DNA from: Kiritimatiellia bacterium
Lineage (GTDB): Bacteria; Verrucomicrobiota; Kiritimatiellia; RFP12; UBA1067
Direction of reading: 5' to 3'
Length of the DNA: 64,000 nt
NCBI GenBank assembly: GCA_017403825.1
Contig: JAFRDO010000043.1
Location: 38,399-102,398 of the forward strand
Part shown: positions 1 to 7,678 of the stretch, piece after piece
How the letters are laid out: the number at the start of each line of letters is the position of its first letter
How positions within the stretch are numbered: the stretch's first letter is position 1
Program-made: the position numbers and the translations under genes
The notes under the pieces: generated by a model
Seen by the model: the letters and a program-made list of their open reading frames with translations, nothing else
Database searches by the model: none
What the model was told of the DNA's origin: nothing

Positions 1-125
1 GTCGCCTCTGACGACTTCTGCGAGACCTGCTTCTTTTCGTCGCAAGTGGCTGCGGCGAACCCTATCAGCGTGGCCGCCGCCAGCGTGACCGCCACGGCAC
101 CAGTGACTTTACCCTTGTTTCTCAT
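1..125 (-). CDS. Exported small protein, N-terminus only (runs off window)
   Basis: Forty-one codons are visible, starting at the ATG complementary to 123-125. A purine-rich ribosome site (AAAGGAAGG) lies about 5 bases upstream of the start. The protein begins with Arg/Lys, then an Ala/Val/Leu-rich stretch of about 20 residues, then AAATCDEKK, so it looks like a signal peptide. A cysteine follows the Ala-Thr pair where a lipobox Cys would sit, but AATC is not a canonical lipobox. It could be a lipoprotein or an ordinary Sec substrate. The body is acidic/lysine-rich and outside the window. Function unknown. Confidence 0.6.
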   Translation of the reverse strand, partial: MRNKGKVTGAVAVTLAAATLIGFAAATCDEKKQVSQKSSEA

Positions 126-188
126 GTTTCGCCTTCCTTTCCTTTTGTCCCCGGGACAGGACCATCCAGTCCCTTCAGGACACCGCGA

Positions 189-194
189 ATTATA
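189..194 (-). promoter_or_regulatory. -10 box TATAAT upstream of the exported-protein gene
   Basis: TATAAT on the minus strand about 64 bases before the ATG at 125. No good -35 hexamer is visible at 16-18 bp. Confidence 0.4.
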
Positions 195-320
195 GTCCGC
201 CGATGTTAACGGATTGTAAAGGAAAGGAAGTTTCCGAGTGCGCCGAGACTTTTATGCACAAATGCACAGCCGCCATTTCCAGAAGTGAATGCAAAGTGGT
301 GTTTCCGGGCTGCGGGGGTG

Positions 321-384
321 TTGGTTTAGTCGCAGAGTTCGCAGAATTTGCGTCCGATTCCCGATTGTCGTCGCCTCCCCGCCT
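321..384 (+). repeat. Inverted repeat, left arm (about 64 bp, diverged)
   Basis: Positions 321-384 match the reverse complement of 574-636. The best-conserved part is CCGATTGTCGTCGCCTCCCG, and the similarity extends through a GTCGCAGA-type segment with scattered mismatches. A second, shorter pair (423-438 and 517-532, GCGAGGCGACAATCGG and near-complement) lies nested inside. The arrangement resembles a decayed palindromic mobile element of MITE type, but no target duplication was identified. Confidence 0.55.
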
Positions 385-573
385 GCGACTCAACATTGGC
401 ATTCCATTGACTCTTCATTTGCGCGAGGCGACAATCGGAATCGTCCGCGGTTGTTCGCCTATGGCAGTCGGTGGCACCGTCGATGCCGTACCTGCCTTTT
501 GAAACCGCGCTCAAGACCGATTGTCGCCCGCCCGAACGCTTGGCGATTTGCGTGCGAATCAAGGTCTAATGAA

Positions 574-636
574 GGCGGGAGGCGACGACAATCGGGTCTT
601 GAGCGCAACCTCTGCGGCGTCTGCGACTGCTGCAAT
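574..636 (-). repeat. Inverted repeat, right arm
   Basis: This is the partner of 321-384. The core GGCGGGAGGCGACGACAATC is the reverse complement of the left-arm core, with one indel. About 190 bp separate the arms. Confidence 0.55.
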
Positions 637-757
637 CCGACAACCCATTACGGAACAAACGGAGGCAAGACATGGGATTTTTCGTGTCGGTTCGTGTCGG
701 GCTTCAGGCCCGCTTTATTGCCGCACAGCAGATGCAGCGTGTGGTCGCGCGAAGCGC

Positions 758-1762
758 TCACATCGCATTGACTTTGCATAAATAATTCGTTGCACCCGAA
801 GTTTCTACGCCGACGCAGCGGCAGCCGTCCGCAAGCGTGCGGACCGTACCGAAGCGGGCGCGCAGGGCGGCGGCTCCGGGGCAACCGCTGAAATAACGGA
901 ATAGATGCGTTCGCATCTTAAGGGCGGCGAAGGCGTCGGCGCTCGGTATGCGGTCCCCCGGGAAACGCCCGGCCAGCCGATCGCGGAACTTCAGAAGGAA
1001 ATCGAGGTGGCGGAGAAACAGCTTGCGCGCCTTCTCGACATCCGGAGGGCTTGGAGGCTCGCCTGCCTTCAGTCGGCGGAAGATTCCCGGTTCCTTCAGC
1101 GCCGCCCTGCCGACCATGACCGCCGCCACGCCGGTCGCGGCCATCGCCGCGGCAGACGCCGGATCGGTCACCGAGCCGTTGCCCGTCACCGGGACGTGCG
1201 CACGGCGGACGACTTCCGCGAGCGTCTCGAGGTCAACCGGTCCCGAATGCAGCTGCGAGACATAGCGAGCATGCACAATGATTCCGCGTGCACCAGCCTG
1301 CTCCGCGGCATCGAGAATCTCGAATATGGCGTTCTCCTTCGGACGGAGGCCCAGGCGCGTCTTCACCGTGACTGGCAGGTCCGTATTCTCGGCCATAGTC
1401 CGGACAAGCCTTCCGATCTTTTCGGGGTCCTCGATCAGCTTTGCGCCCGCGCCTGTGCGCACGACTTTCGTCATGGGGCAACCGGCGTTAAGGTTAAGCT
1501 CGCAGAACGACGCGCGGCAGGTGCGCTGAATGAGGGCCGTCGCCGCCGCGACGTCACGCTCGTCAGCGCCGAAGATCTGGCACGCCACAGGCCCTTCACC
1601 ATCCATCGTCTCAAGAAGCTGCTGTGTCGGCAAAGAGCCGTGGGCAAGTCCGGCGGCCGACACCATCTCGGTGTAGGCCAGGTCCGCTCCGCCTTCGGAG
1701 CAAAGACGGCGGAACGGGGCGTCGGTGAAGTCCGCAAGCGGCGCAAGGACGAAGCGCGTCAT
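758..1762 (-). CDS. dus: tRNA-dihydrouridine synthase
   Basis: An FMN enzyme that reduces uridines in the tRNA D-arm using NAD(P)H. The 334-residue length fits the family. The TIM-barrel starts with VLAPLADFTDAPFRRL. The catalytic cysteine is Cys95 in NLNAGCP, followed by a K/R-rich substrate loop, VKTRLGL near residue 137, and the phosphate-binding end VMVGRAALKEPGIF. A helical C-terminal domain follows. Its ATG overlaps the stop of the upstream TPR gene by ATGA, so it is the last gene of a four-gene operon. Which subfamily (DusA, B or C) cannot be decided by eye, although the GNGSV and MVGRA motifs look DusB-like. Confidence 0.92.
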   Translation of the reverse strand: MTRFVLAPLADFTDAPFRRLCSEGGADLAYTEMVSAAGLAHGSLPTQQLLETMDGEGPVACQIFGADERDVAAATALIQRTCRASFCELNLNAGCPMTKVVRTGAGAKLIEDPEKIGRLVRTMAENTDLPVTVKTRLGLRPKENAIFEILDAAEQAGARGIIVHARYVSQLHSGPVDLETLAEVVRRAHVPVTGNGSVTDPASAAAMAATGVAAVMVGRAALKEPGIFRRLKAGEPPSPPDVEKARKLFLRHLDFLLKFRDRLAGRFPGDRIPSADAFAALKMRTHLFRYFSGCPGAAALRARFGTVRTLADGCRCVGVETSGATNYLCKVNAM

Positions 1763-3309
1763 TCCTCGGCCTTTGCCGGGCTTGGAGTGAGCAGCGGATC
1801 GGAATACGGCGCGGAGGGATCCATGCGAGAGAAGGACACGTAGCTAGGCGCGCCCCAGCCTGTGCCGGGGTTGCGTCCGAACGCTGCGATGTCCACGCGG
1901 CTGGTCGGGGACAGGCCGCGGCGGCTGATGGTGACTCGCGCCTCGTTCGGAGCGATCTGCTCCACCGCGACGTCAACTCCCTTGCCATGCGTCTGCACAA
2001 AGCGGTATTCAGACGCGCCGCAGGCCTTGATCTTAAAGGCGCGCCGCTCGTCGTCGGAGCGAAGCACGTAGGCCCAGGCGAACGCCGTGGCATAGGTAAG
2101 CTCCGGCTGCGGCGGAGCGGCGGAGGGAGGCTCCGCCGTAACGCTGATCACAGCCAGCGGTGGAATCGACTTTACAGTCATCGCGCCGGCCGCTGCCATG
2201 AGCCGCGTGACGTCCACGCCTCTCGGAGGGAATGCCGTCGGGTGGGCCGCCGCGCTCAGGTAGGCGACCTCGTTTGTGACGTTCCGAAGAGACTTGCGGA
2301 TCAGGGTCTGGATTGTGGGGGCGAGCAGGCCTCGCTTGACTATCTCCTCCTTGACGTCGGTCTGGAACGAGCGCGACGCCTGGAGCGCGGCGCGGAGATA
2401 TGGCATGTCGGAATAGCTCCGCCCAGCCGTGATGATCCAGTAGGGGGCGATGGACGCAAAGACGTCGCCGTTGGTGCCGACCGGAGCGGTGTCGGCGTTG
2501 GAGGGGAAAACCCACGTCTGGTTCGAGAGGTAGAACTTGACCATCATCTTAAGCCGCCACGCCTCCGCCGTGAGCAAGACGCGCGGCAGGGACCGCCACA
2601 TGGGCCCATGCGTATAAGCCCGCGAGCAGTTGCCAAACAGCGGATACGGCACAAGAAGGTTCGGGATGTCCAGGTCCATGCCGCGGCTACGCCCCTCCTG
2701 GTCTAAGCGGACAGGGGTTATGCCCGGAAACGCGTCAAGATTCAGGGGGGAGTGCCCGCCGTCGCGGTTCATATAGAGGTCGCCTGTGTTTCCGCCGGCG
2801 GAGGCGACAGCAAGCTTCATTTCCGCATTGAAGCAGCCGATGTCGAAGTTCCACCCGAGGTTCTGCTCGCCGAGAGCCACGGATTGCCCGAAGACGCCGG
2901 TCGCTGGCACGACGGCCAGGGGACCGAACATGATCGGACGACGGCTCATCTCGTCCGCATACTCGATAAGCTCCTCGTAGCGGCGCACCTTCGACAACTT
3001 CGCAAGGTCGGCGTCGGCCCGAATGGCCTTGGAATCCCTAAAGCCGAGGTCGATCGCCTTTTCAAGCGCGTCAAGAGCCTCGTTCTGCCTGTTCTCGAAA
3101 TGCGCGAGGGAACAGGCCAGGTTGTATCGCCATGTCGGGTCGTCCGGCAGCAGTTCAACGCCCTGCTGGCAGGTCTTCTCCATCCCGGCGGCATCACCCT
3201 TGCGGCACGCGGCCAGGAACTGGCGGCGGAGAAGCTCGTGCGAGGGATAACGTGCCGGATAGTCCCAGATCGAGAGCGCGGCCAGCAAGACACAAAATAT
3301 CGCGTTCAT
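1759..3309 (-). CDS. Exported TPR-containing protein, function unknown
   Basis: 516 residues. The N-terminus (IFCVLLAALSIWDYP) looks like a signal peptide or anchor. Residues 25-115 carry TPR-like helices (LLPDDPTWRYNLACSLAHF, then an ALEKAIDLGF helix). A long domain of about 400 residues that I do not recognise follows, rich in Trp/Tyr/Pro, with a beta-rich C-terminus (ARVTISRRGLSP, then VDIAAFGRNPG) that could be an Ig-like fold. It overlaps dus and the upstream GYF/coiled-coil gene by ATGA on both sides, so all three are translationally coupled. An envelope role is inferred from the leader and from its partners only. Confidence 0.75.
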   Translation of the reverse strand: MNAIFCVLLAALSIWDYPARYPSHELLRRQFLAACRKGDAAGMEKTCQQGVELLPDDPTWRYNLACSLAHFENRQNEALDALEKAIDLGFRDSKAIRADADLAKLSKVRRYEELIEYADEMSRRPIMFGPLAVVPATGVFGQSVALGEQNLGWNFDIGCFNAEMKLAVASAGGNTGDLYMNRDGGHSPLNLDAFPGITPVRLDQEGRSRGMDLDIPNLLVPYPLFGNCSRAYTHGPMWRSLPRVLLTAEAWRLKMMVKFYLSNQTWVFPSNADTAPVGTNGDVFASIAPYWIITAGRSYSDMPYLRAALQASRSFQTDVKEEIVKRGLLAPTIQTLIRKSLRNVTNEVAYLSAAAHPTAFPPRGVDVTRLMAAAGAMTVKSIPPLAVISVTAEPPSAAPPQPELTYATAFAWAYVLRSDDERRAFKIKACGASEYRFVQTHGKGVDVAVEQIAPNEARVTISRRGLSPTSRVDIAAFGRNPGTGWGAPSYVSFSRMDPSAPYSDPLLTPSPAKAEE

Positions 3310-4709
3310 CGCTTGAGGCGCATCCAGGACGGCAACTTAATCTGCCGCGTCTCCCGGCTCTGGTTGGTTGACAACGTCTGTGCCGTGCCGATCGAAGGCG
3401 ACTCGAGCGTGGCGAGGCGGGCCATTAGCATCTGCTGCCGCGTGGCCTGCTGCTGGCGCAGCTCTTCGTTGCGCTGACGTTCGGCCAGGAGCTCCTGCTC
3501 TCGTATCTGCAGGCGTTCGCGGAGGGCCTGCGCCTCCTGACGGAGCTGGGTCACGTCCTTAAGGTTTTCGGCGGCGCGCGCATCTTCGGCCTCCTTCCGG
3601 CGCAGCTTCTCGGAAAGCTCCTTCTCCTTCGCTTCGGCGTCGAGCATCTGACGCTCGTGCGTCCGGCGCAGCTCCTCAAGCTCCCTGCGAAGCTGCGTGG
3701 TGCGAGGATCCTCCGGACGCTCCAGGAGCGCCCGGCGCGTCATGTCCTCGATGTTGACGCCCGTGCGCTTCAGCAGCTCCCTGCGCCGCTCGAGCAGCCG
3801 GTCGCCGCGCGCGAGATGGCGCTGGCGGAACGACTCGAATTCCTGCTTCTCGGCCTCTATCAGCCGGTCAAGCTCCTCGGCCTCGTCCTTCATGATGGCG
3901 TAGACTGCCGCCTGAATGTCCGCCACCTCGCTCGCAGCCTGAGGCAACCGGCGAAGCTCGTCCTCGAGATGCGCGACCTGTTCGGCGTACTTGCTTTCCC
4001 GTTCGGACGCCTCCTTGAGCTCCGCCTCAAGCTTCTCAACTTGCCCGGCGGCATCCCGCAGCTTCGCGTCAAGGTCGGCCTCGCGCGCAACGGCCGACTT
4101 CGCAGCCTCTGCGGCATTCGCGACAGCGGCGTCCATTCGCGACTGAAGCTCCGCTGTGTGGCGCCGCTCCTCGGCCAGCAGCTCCTCCAGCTCGCGAACG
4201 CGCGTCTCGTCCACGACAACCTTCTCGACGATCTTCTCGACCGGCACCTCCACGCGCACTTCCTTCTCCACTATCTTCTCTACAGGAACCTCCACGCGCA
4301 CTTCCTTCTCGACGACCTTCTCGACGACGCGCGGCTCCGGCTCGGGACGCGACTCCTGCGCCGCAGGCTGCTCCTGGTCTTTCGTAGCCTCGGGCTTCGC
4401 CGGTTCCTGCGCGAACGGTTGCCGCGTCTCGACCATCGTCGCCGTCGGCGGCAGCCTGCCGCTCGCAAGCAGGGACTCCGCCGCGACCCTGTTGAACGGG
4501 CCCCTGGGGTTCCCGTCGCCTATGTCGATCGAGAAGCGCATGTCAAGAAACGGTATGTCCTCGACGCGCCGCCACTCGATGTTGTCGTCGGAGACCTCCT
4601 GCCCGGGCTGGACGCGCCCGAGCTTGGCCCAATCAAGAAGCTGCGCCGCCGTCACGGGGCCAAACGTCTCGTCCTGCGTGCGCAGATACCACTTTGCGTC
4701 CTTCATCAT
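3306..4709 (-). CDS. GYF_2-domain protein with VEVPVEK repeats and long coiled coil
   Basis: 467 residues. Residues 5-50 (WYLRTQDETFGPVTAAQLLDW) form a GYF_2-type module. A second related module lies at about 57-95 (GNPRGPFNRVAAESLLASG). After an acidic linker there are two to three copies of EVRVEVPVEKIVEK (about 130-165), then a charged coiled coil from 170 to 430 with heptad Leu/Glu/Arg, and a basic tail. GYF_2 modules bind proline-rich peptides, and coiled coils of this length usually build scaffolds. The start is the first of two adjacent ATGs behind GGGAGGAA; it overlaps the upstream GYF gene by ATGA. No enzyme signature is seen. Confidence 0.75.
   Translation of the reverse strand: MMKDAKWYLRTQDETFGPVTAAQLLDWAKLGRVQPGQEVSDDNIEWRRVEDIPFLDMRFSIDIGDGNPRGPFNRVAAESLLASGRLPPTATMVETRQPFAQEPAKPEATKDQEQPAAQESRPEPEPRVVEKVVEKEVRVEVPVEKIVEKEVRVEVPVEKIVEKVVVDETRVRELEELLAEERRHTAELQSRMDAAVANAAEAAKSAVAREADLDAKLRDAAGQVEKLEAELKEASERESKYAEQVAHLEDELRRLPQAASEVADIQAAVYAIMKDEAEELDRLIEAEKQEFESFRQRHLARGDRLLERRRELLKRTGVNIEDMTRRALLERPEDPRTTQLRRELEELRRTHERQMLDAEAKEKELSEKLRRKEAEDARAAENLKDVTQLRQEAQALRERLQIREQELLAERQRNEELRQQQATRQQMLMARLATLESPSIGTAQTLSTNQSRETRQIKLPSWMRLKR
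4216..4330 (-). repeat. In-gene repeats encoding EVRVEVPVEK(I/V)VEK
   Basis: Tandem near-identical units of about 42-54 bp inside the coiled-coil gene. The same unit recurs at 4918-5090 in the neighbouring GYF gene, so the two adjacent genes share near-identical DNA in direct orientation. Confidence 0.75.
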
Positions 4710-5410
4710 TTCCTCCCGAAGAAGTTTGCGTGAATCCCAAGACGCCGCCCTTTCGCGAGCTCCCGCTGCGCCGCCGCCTCCAACGCCGCCAGCCGGCTGC
4801 GGTCCAGGTTGCCGAAGATGGCGCCCGGCGAACGCACGGGCGGCTCGTCGCCGACAGGAGACGGAGCGTCGTTCACGACGATGCCGGTGCGCGCAGGCGG
4901 CGCGACCTCGATGACGCGCTCCACAATCTTCTCCACCGGAACTTCAACGCGCACTTCCTTCTCCACGACCTTCTCCACGACCTTCTCGACGACCTTCTCG
5001 ACTGGAACCTCAACGCGCACTTCCTTCTCCACAACCTTCTCAACAATCTTCTCGACAGGAACCTCCACGCGCACTTCCTTGACCACAGGCGGCGGATCAC
5101 GGTCCACCGGCAGTTCGTGAAGTCGGTATGCCTTTGCGTCCGCCGAGACCGATCCTCGCGCGAAGAGCGAAATCACCAGCGCGCGGTTGAACGGGCCGAA
5201 CACCTTCCCGGGCTCCGTCTCGATCAGCCACTTCATCTCCAGCTCCGGCATGAGTTGCGCAGGAGTCCAGCTGAGACGGTCCCGCGAGACAAAGCCCGAC
5301 GGCTCGATCCGCCCGTCCTGCGCCCATGCGACAAGGGACGCGACGTCGGCCGGACCGTACACGCGCCCGTCCTCGGTACGGACGAACCACTCCTTCGCGT
5401 TATCGGCCAT
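4706..5410 (-). CDS. Two-module GYF_2 protein with VEVPVEK repeats
   Basis: 234 residues. Two GYF_2-like modules sit at residues 6-50 (WFVRTEDGRVYGPADVASLV) and 57-95 (KWLIETEPGKVFGPFNRALV). Three to four EVRVEVPVEK(I/V)VEK units follow, then a short helical tail (LAALEAAAQRELAKG). I placed the start at 5410, matching the MMKDAKWYLR start of the next gene. The in-frame upstream extension runs through the terminator of the histone-like gene. Paralogue and operon partner of the following gene. No clear Shine-Dalgarno is seen; a TATAAT lies only 16 bases before the ATG, so the mRNA leader would be about 10 nt. Role unknown; a scaffold pair is a guess. Confidence 0.75.
   Translation of the reverse strand: MADNAKEWFVRTEDGRVYGPADVASLVAWAQDGRIEPSGFVSRDRLSWTPAQLMPELEMKWLIETEPGKVFGPFNRALVISLFARGSVSADAKAYRLHELPVDRDPPPVVKEVRVEVPVEKIVEKVVEKEVRVEVPVEKVVEKVVEKVVEKEVRVEVPVEKIVERVIEVAPPARTGIVVNDAPSPVGDEPPVRSPGAIFGNLDRSRLAALEAAAQRELAKGRRLGIHANFFGRK
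4918..5090 (-). repeat. In-gene repeats encoding EVRVEVPVEK(I/V)VEK, second gene
   Basis: Tandem units shared with 4216-4330. The DNA is a coding repeat with valine/glutamate/lysine codons, not a CRISPR: there are no unique spacers. Confidence 0.75.
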
Positions 5411-5426
5411 TGCACACATCGCACAT

Positions 5427-5432
5427 ATTATA
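5427..5432 (-). promoter_or_regulatory. -10 box of the GYF operon
   Basis: TATAAT between the terminator of the histone-like gene and the ATG at 5410. The predicted start point leaves a leader of only about 10 nt. The -35 position falls in the T-tract of the upstream terminator and is poor. Confidence 0.55.
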
Positions 5433-5448
5433 GCAAACGCCCCCGCCG

Positions 5449-5484
5449 AAAAAAAGAGCGCACCGGCTTTTCGAACCGGTGCGC
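5449..5484 (-). terminator. Rho-independent terminator of the histone-like gene
   Basis: A perfect 9-bp stem GCGCACCGG / CCGGTGCGC (5476-5484 with 5458-5466) has a 9-nt loop and is followed on the minus strand by TCTTTTTTT. It lies 27 bases after the stop codon of the histone-like gene and just before the promoter of the GYF operon. Confidence 0.9.
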
Positions 5485-5511
5485 ACATGCGGCTTTTCGA
5501 ACCGCTCTCGC

Positions 5512-5697
5512 TTACTTCTTCGCCTTCTTCGCCGGGGCCTTCTTGGCGACGGCCTTCTTTGCAGGGGCCTTCTTCGCCGGGGCCGCCTTCTTGCAGCACG
5601 CCTTCTTGCAGCACGCCTTCTTGGCAGGAGCCGCCTTCGCGACCTTCTTGACCGCCTTCGCAGCGGGCTTCTTTGCAGCAACCTTCTTGGTAGCCAT
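5512..5697 (-). CDS. Histone H1/Hc1-like Lys-Ala-Pro-rich DNA-binding protein
   Basis: 61 residues, beginning MATKKVAAKKPAAKAVKK and made almost wholly of AAKK/APAKK repeats. This is the composition of bacterial H1-like (Hc1/AlgP-tail) chromatin proteins, which bind DNA by charge. In the middle are two ACCKK repeats, giving four cysteines, unusual for this class. The ATG follows AAAAAGGATC, and the gene has its own terminator, so it is monocistronic. Chromosome compaction is the expected role; the cysteines could bind metal or form disulphides (inference). Confidence 0.8.
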   Translation of the reverse strand: MATKKVAAKKPAAKAVKKVAKAAPAKKACCKKACCKKAAPAKKAPAKKAVAKKAPAKKAKK

Positions 5698-5828
5698 TAG
5701 TTTGATCCTTTTTGTTTCAGAGCTGTCGGCACATCCATTCGGACGCAACATCCGCAACTTCTGGTGGAATGATAACGAATTTTTTTCGTTTGCGCAAGGG
5801 GTCAATTTGAAAAATTTTTTCGGGGGTC

Positions 5829-5913
5829 TGGTGCTCGGGGCGGGACTCGAACCCGCAAGGATCTCTCCACATGCACCTCAAGCATGCGTGTCTGCCAATT
5901 TCACCACCCGAGC
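5829..5913 (-). tRNA. tRNA-Leu, anticodon GAG, CCA encoded
   Basis: On the minus strand the acceptor GCTCGGG pairs with CCCGAGC, the discriminator is A, and CCA is encoded. The anticodon loop TTGAGGT, closed by CATGC/GCATG, gives GAG. The T arm GCGGGTTCGAGTCCCGC is perfect. A short variable arm of Leu type (TGGAGAGATCC region) is present. GAG reads CUC/CUU leucine codons. Confidence 0.95.
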
Positions 5914-5934
5914 AGGGTCATGAAAGTGGAAGTT

Positions 5935-5963
5935 AGTATACCATAACCGACTGCGGCGCGCAA
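5935..5963 (-). promoter_or_regulatory. Promoter of tRNA-Leu
   Basis: TTGCGC (5958-5963) and TATACT (5935-5940) are separated by exactly 17 bp, about 21 bases before the mature 5' end. Confidence 0.7.
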
Positions 5964-6000
5964 GGGGGCAAGTTGCAAAAATGAATCTGCAGCAAAGCGC

Positions 6001-6846
6001 TCACTTGACCGTCACGAAGAGCGCGTAGTGGTCGGAAAGCCCGTCATTCGGAACTATCGTCGGCATCCCTGCATCAAAGCCACGCACGAACACGTAGTCA
6101 AGAGCGCTGTCTCCGTAACGCGCCGAGGGATGCGTGCCTCGCGCGTCTGCAGGCAGCTGCGCCAAAGGATTGTCGAAGCCGGCTTTTTCCAAGATCGCGA
6201 ACAGTCGCTCGTCGGCGAAATTCTTCTGCCACTTGTCGGCGTTCATGTCGCCGGCAACGATGACCGGACGCCGCGCCGCGCGACCACGCGCGCGCTCCTG
6301 CTCGACGAGCTGTTCCACGGCCCGCGTCCGCTTAGCGCGGAACAGGTCGCGCAGCTCCTTGGTGGTGGCGCCGTAGTTGGACTTCAGGTGCACCGCATAG
6401 ACGTTCGCCGTCACGGCAGGACTCGTCACCACCGCCGCGAACGCATAGCCGCGCGGAGGAGTCTCCTTCCCGGCGACCTTCCATTTGCTCCAATGAGTCT
6501 CCACGACCGGCAGCGTCGTCGCAATCGCGTCCTGCTGCTGGTCGAAGCGGTCGCGGCGCCTGTAACCCGACACCGACACGACGCGCAGCCCGCGCCGCCC
6601 GATGCGCTCGACCAGGTTCGACGCCGCGCGCGGCCCGCGCATCTCGTGGAGGCAGAGTATCACGTCGTTCGTTCCGGACGGGTCGGCCGCCGCAAGGCCG
6701 CGCGCCAGCATCGCCGCAGACGCCTTGACCGTAGCTTCCTCGACGTCAGGATGCGCGCGGTGCTCGGCACGGCCAGACGGAAACCAGTTCCCGTTCCACG
6801 TTCCGACGACGACCGCCGCCAGCACCGCCAGAATTGCATTATGCAT
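6001..6846 (-). CDS. Membrane-anchored/exported EEP-family phosphodiesterase
   Basis: 281 residues. The N-terminus AILAVLAAVVVGTWNGNWF is a signal peptide or anchor running into the first EEP strand. Endonuclease/exonuclease/phosphatase motifs follow in order: TWNGNW, a glutamate region LCLHEMRGP (about 68), VHLKSNYG (about 170), AGDMNADKWQ (about 198) and the catalytic SDHYALFV at the C-terminus. The substrate (nucleic acid, phospholipid or inositol phosphate) is not determinable. The start at 6846 has GGAGGTG upstream and overlaps the preceding glycosyltransferase by 8 bp. It is the last gene of the glycan operon. Confidence 0.8.
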   Translation of the reverse strand: MHNAILAVLAAVVVGTWNGNWFPSGRAEHRAHPDVEEATVKASAAMLARGLAAADPSGTNDVILCLHEMRGPRAASNLVERIGRRGLRVVSVSGYRRRDRFDQQQDAIATTLPVVETHWSKWKVAGKETPPRGYAFAAVVTSPAVTANVYAVHLKSNYGATTKELRDLFRAKRTRAVEQLVEQERARGRAARRPVIVAGDMNADKWQKNFADERLFAILEKAGFDNPLAQLPADARGTHPSARYGDSALDYVFVRGFDAGMPTIVPNDGLSDHYALFVTVK

Positions 6847-7678
6847 CGCACACCTCCATGATCGCCGCGCAAAGAAGCCGCACGCGGCTGTCGTCAGCCC
6901 CGTCGCGGAACCCTTCGACATACGCGACGCCAGGCTGTCCCCGCCACACAGGGGCGCCGTCGGTCGTGATGACACGCTTGCCGCGCTCAAGCGCCTCTGC
7001 AACTACAAGACCGAAGTTCTCGCTCAATGTCGGAAGCACCAGCGCATCGCACCATTCCCACGCGCGCTCCTTCTCTTCTCCGACGAGAGACGACTCGATC
7101 CTCAGCTCCACTTTCCCTGGCGCAGAAACGTTGACCTCGCCGACCGCACGCTCCAGAAACTCAACGCCCTTCAGCGGGTGCCGCCTTCCGAGATACAGCA
7201 GGTGCAGGCTCCTTCCGCTCTCGCGTCTCTCCTGACCCTCGCGCCGCCAGCGCTTCAAGTCGAAGAACTTCTTTATGTCCTTGACTTCGATCGGCGGATG
7301 ACGCTTGCCGAGATAGCGTTCGACCCATTCCCTTTCCGCATCGCACGTCACGACGATGCGCTCCGCCCTTCTCAGGAAGAACCGCTCTATCGGCCCGACG
7401 AGACGCTTCTTCCAGCCGCGATAGGCAAGCCGCACGGGATCGTAGCAGGCCTCGGGCATTCGCACGGACCGTCTCGCAAGCAGGCCGGCCCACCAGAGGC
7501 ACGGAAGCCAGCCGCAGTGCACCCACACCTCGTCGGCGCACCTAAGTGCCCGCGGCGAGGCCCACGTGGAAAAGCTAACGGTATCGCCGCGCGCCACCTG
7601 CTCTCGGGCCACAAGCCGCGCGATGACGGCCGCCCCGTTCGTTTCCTCCCAGCCGGCGCAGACATGCAAAACGTTCAT
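6839..7678 (-). CDS. Glycosyltransferase family 4
   Basis: 279 residues, retaining GT-B fold. The N-domain begins MNVLHVCAGWEETNGAAV with the GT4 glycine-rich acceptor loop. The C-domain holds LLYLGRRHPLKGVEFL and the nucleotide-sugar EX7E motif ENFGLVVAE, followed by AXXXGXPVI-like ALERGKRVI. Shorter than usual (350-400), mostly because the C-domain is compact. The start forms ATGA with the upstream methyltransferase. It probably adds one sugar of an envelope polysaccharide or glycan; donor and acceptor are unknown. Confidence 0.82.
   Translation of the reverse strand: MNVLHVCAGWEETNGAAVIARLVAREQVARGDTVSFSTWASPRALRCADEVWVHCGWLPCLWWAGLLARRSVRMPEACYDPVRLAYRGWKKRLVGPIERFFLRRAERIVVTCDAEREWVERYLGKRHPPIEVKDIKKFFDLKRWRREGQERRESGRSLHLLYLGRRHPLKGVEFLERAVGEVNVSAPGKVELRIESSLVGEEKERAWEWCDALVLPTLSENFGLVVAEALERGKRVITTDGAPVWRGQPGVAYVEGFRDGADDSRVRLLCAAIMEVCDA

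Larger units (their letters stand above)
126..757. other. Non-coding spacer with nested inverted repeats
   Basis: Short open frames here look like chance and none has a convincing ribosome site. The only visible structure is a -10-like box for the leftmost gene and a set of diverged inverted repeats, listed separately. The spacer separates the end of the dus operon from the exported-protein gene; both are on the minus strand. Confidence 0.6.

Noticed and set aside
4910..5090. Possible CRISPR-like array
   Set aside because: The repeats are tandem coding units for VEVPVEK without unique spacers, and no cas genes are present.
4706..5614. Longer start for the first GYF protein, with an apparent signal peptide
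   Set aside because: The extension runs backwards through a terminator and the histone-like gene; the hydrophobic stretch is encoded by the hairpin region.
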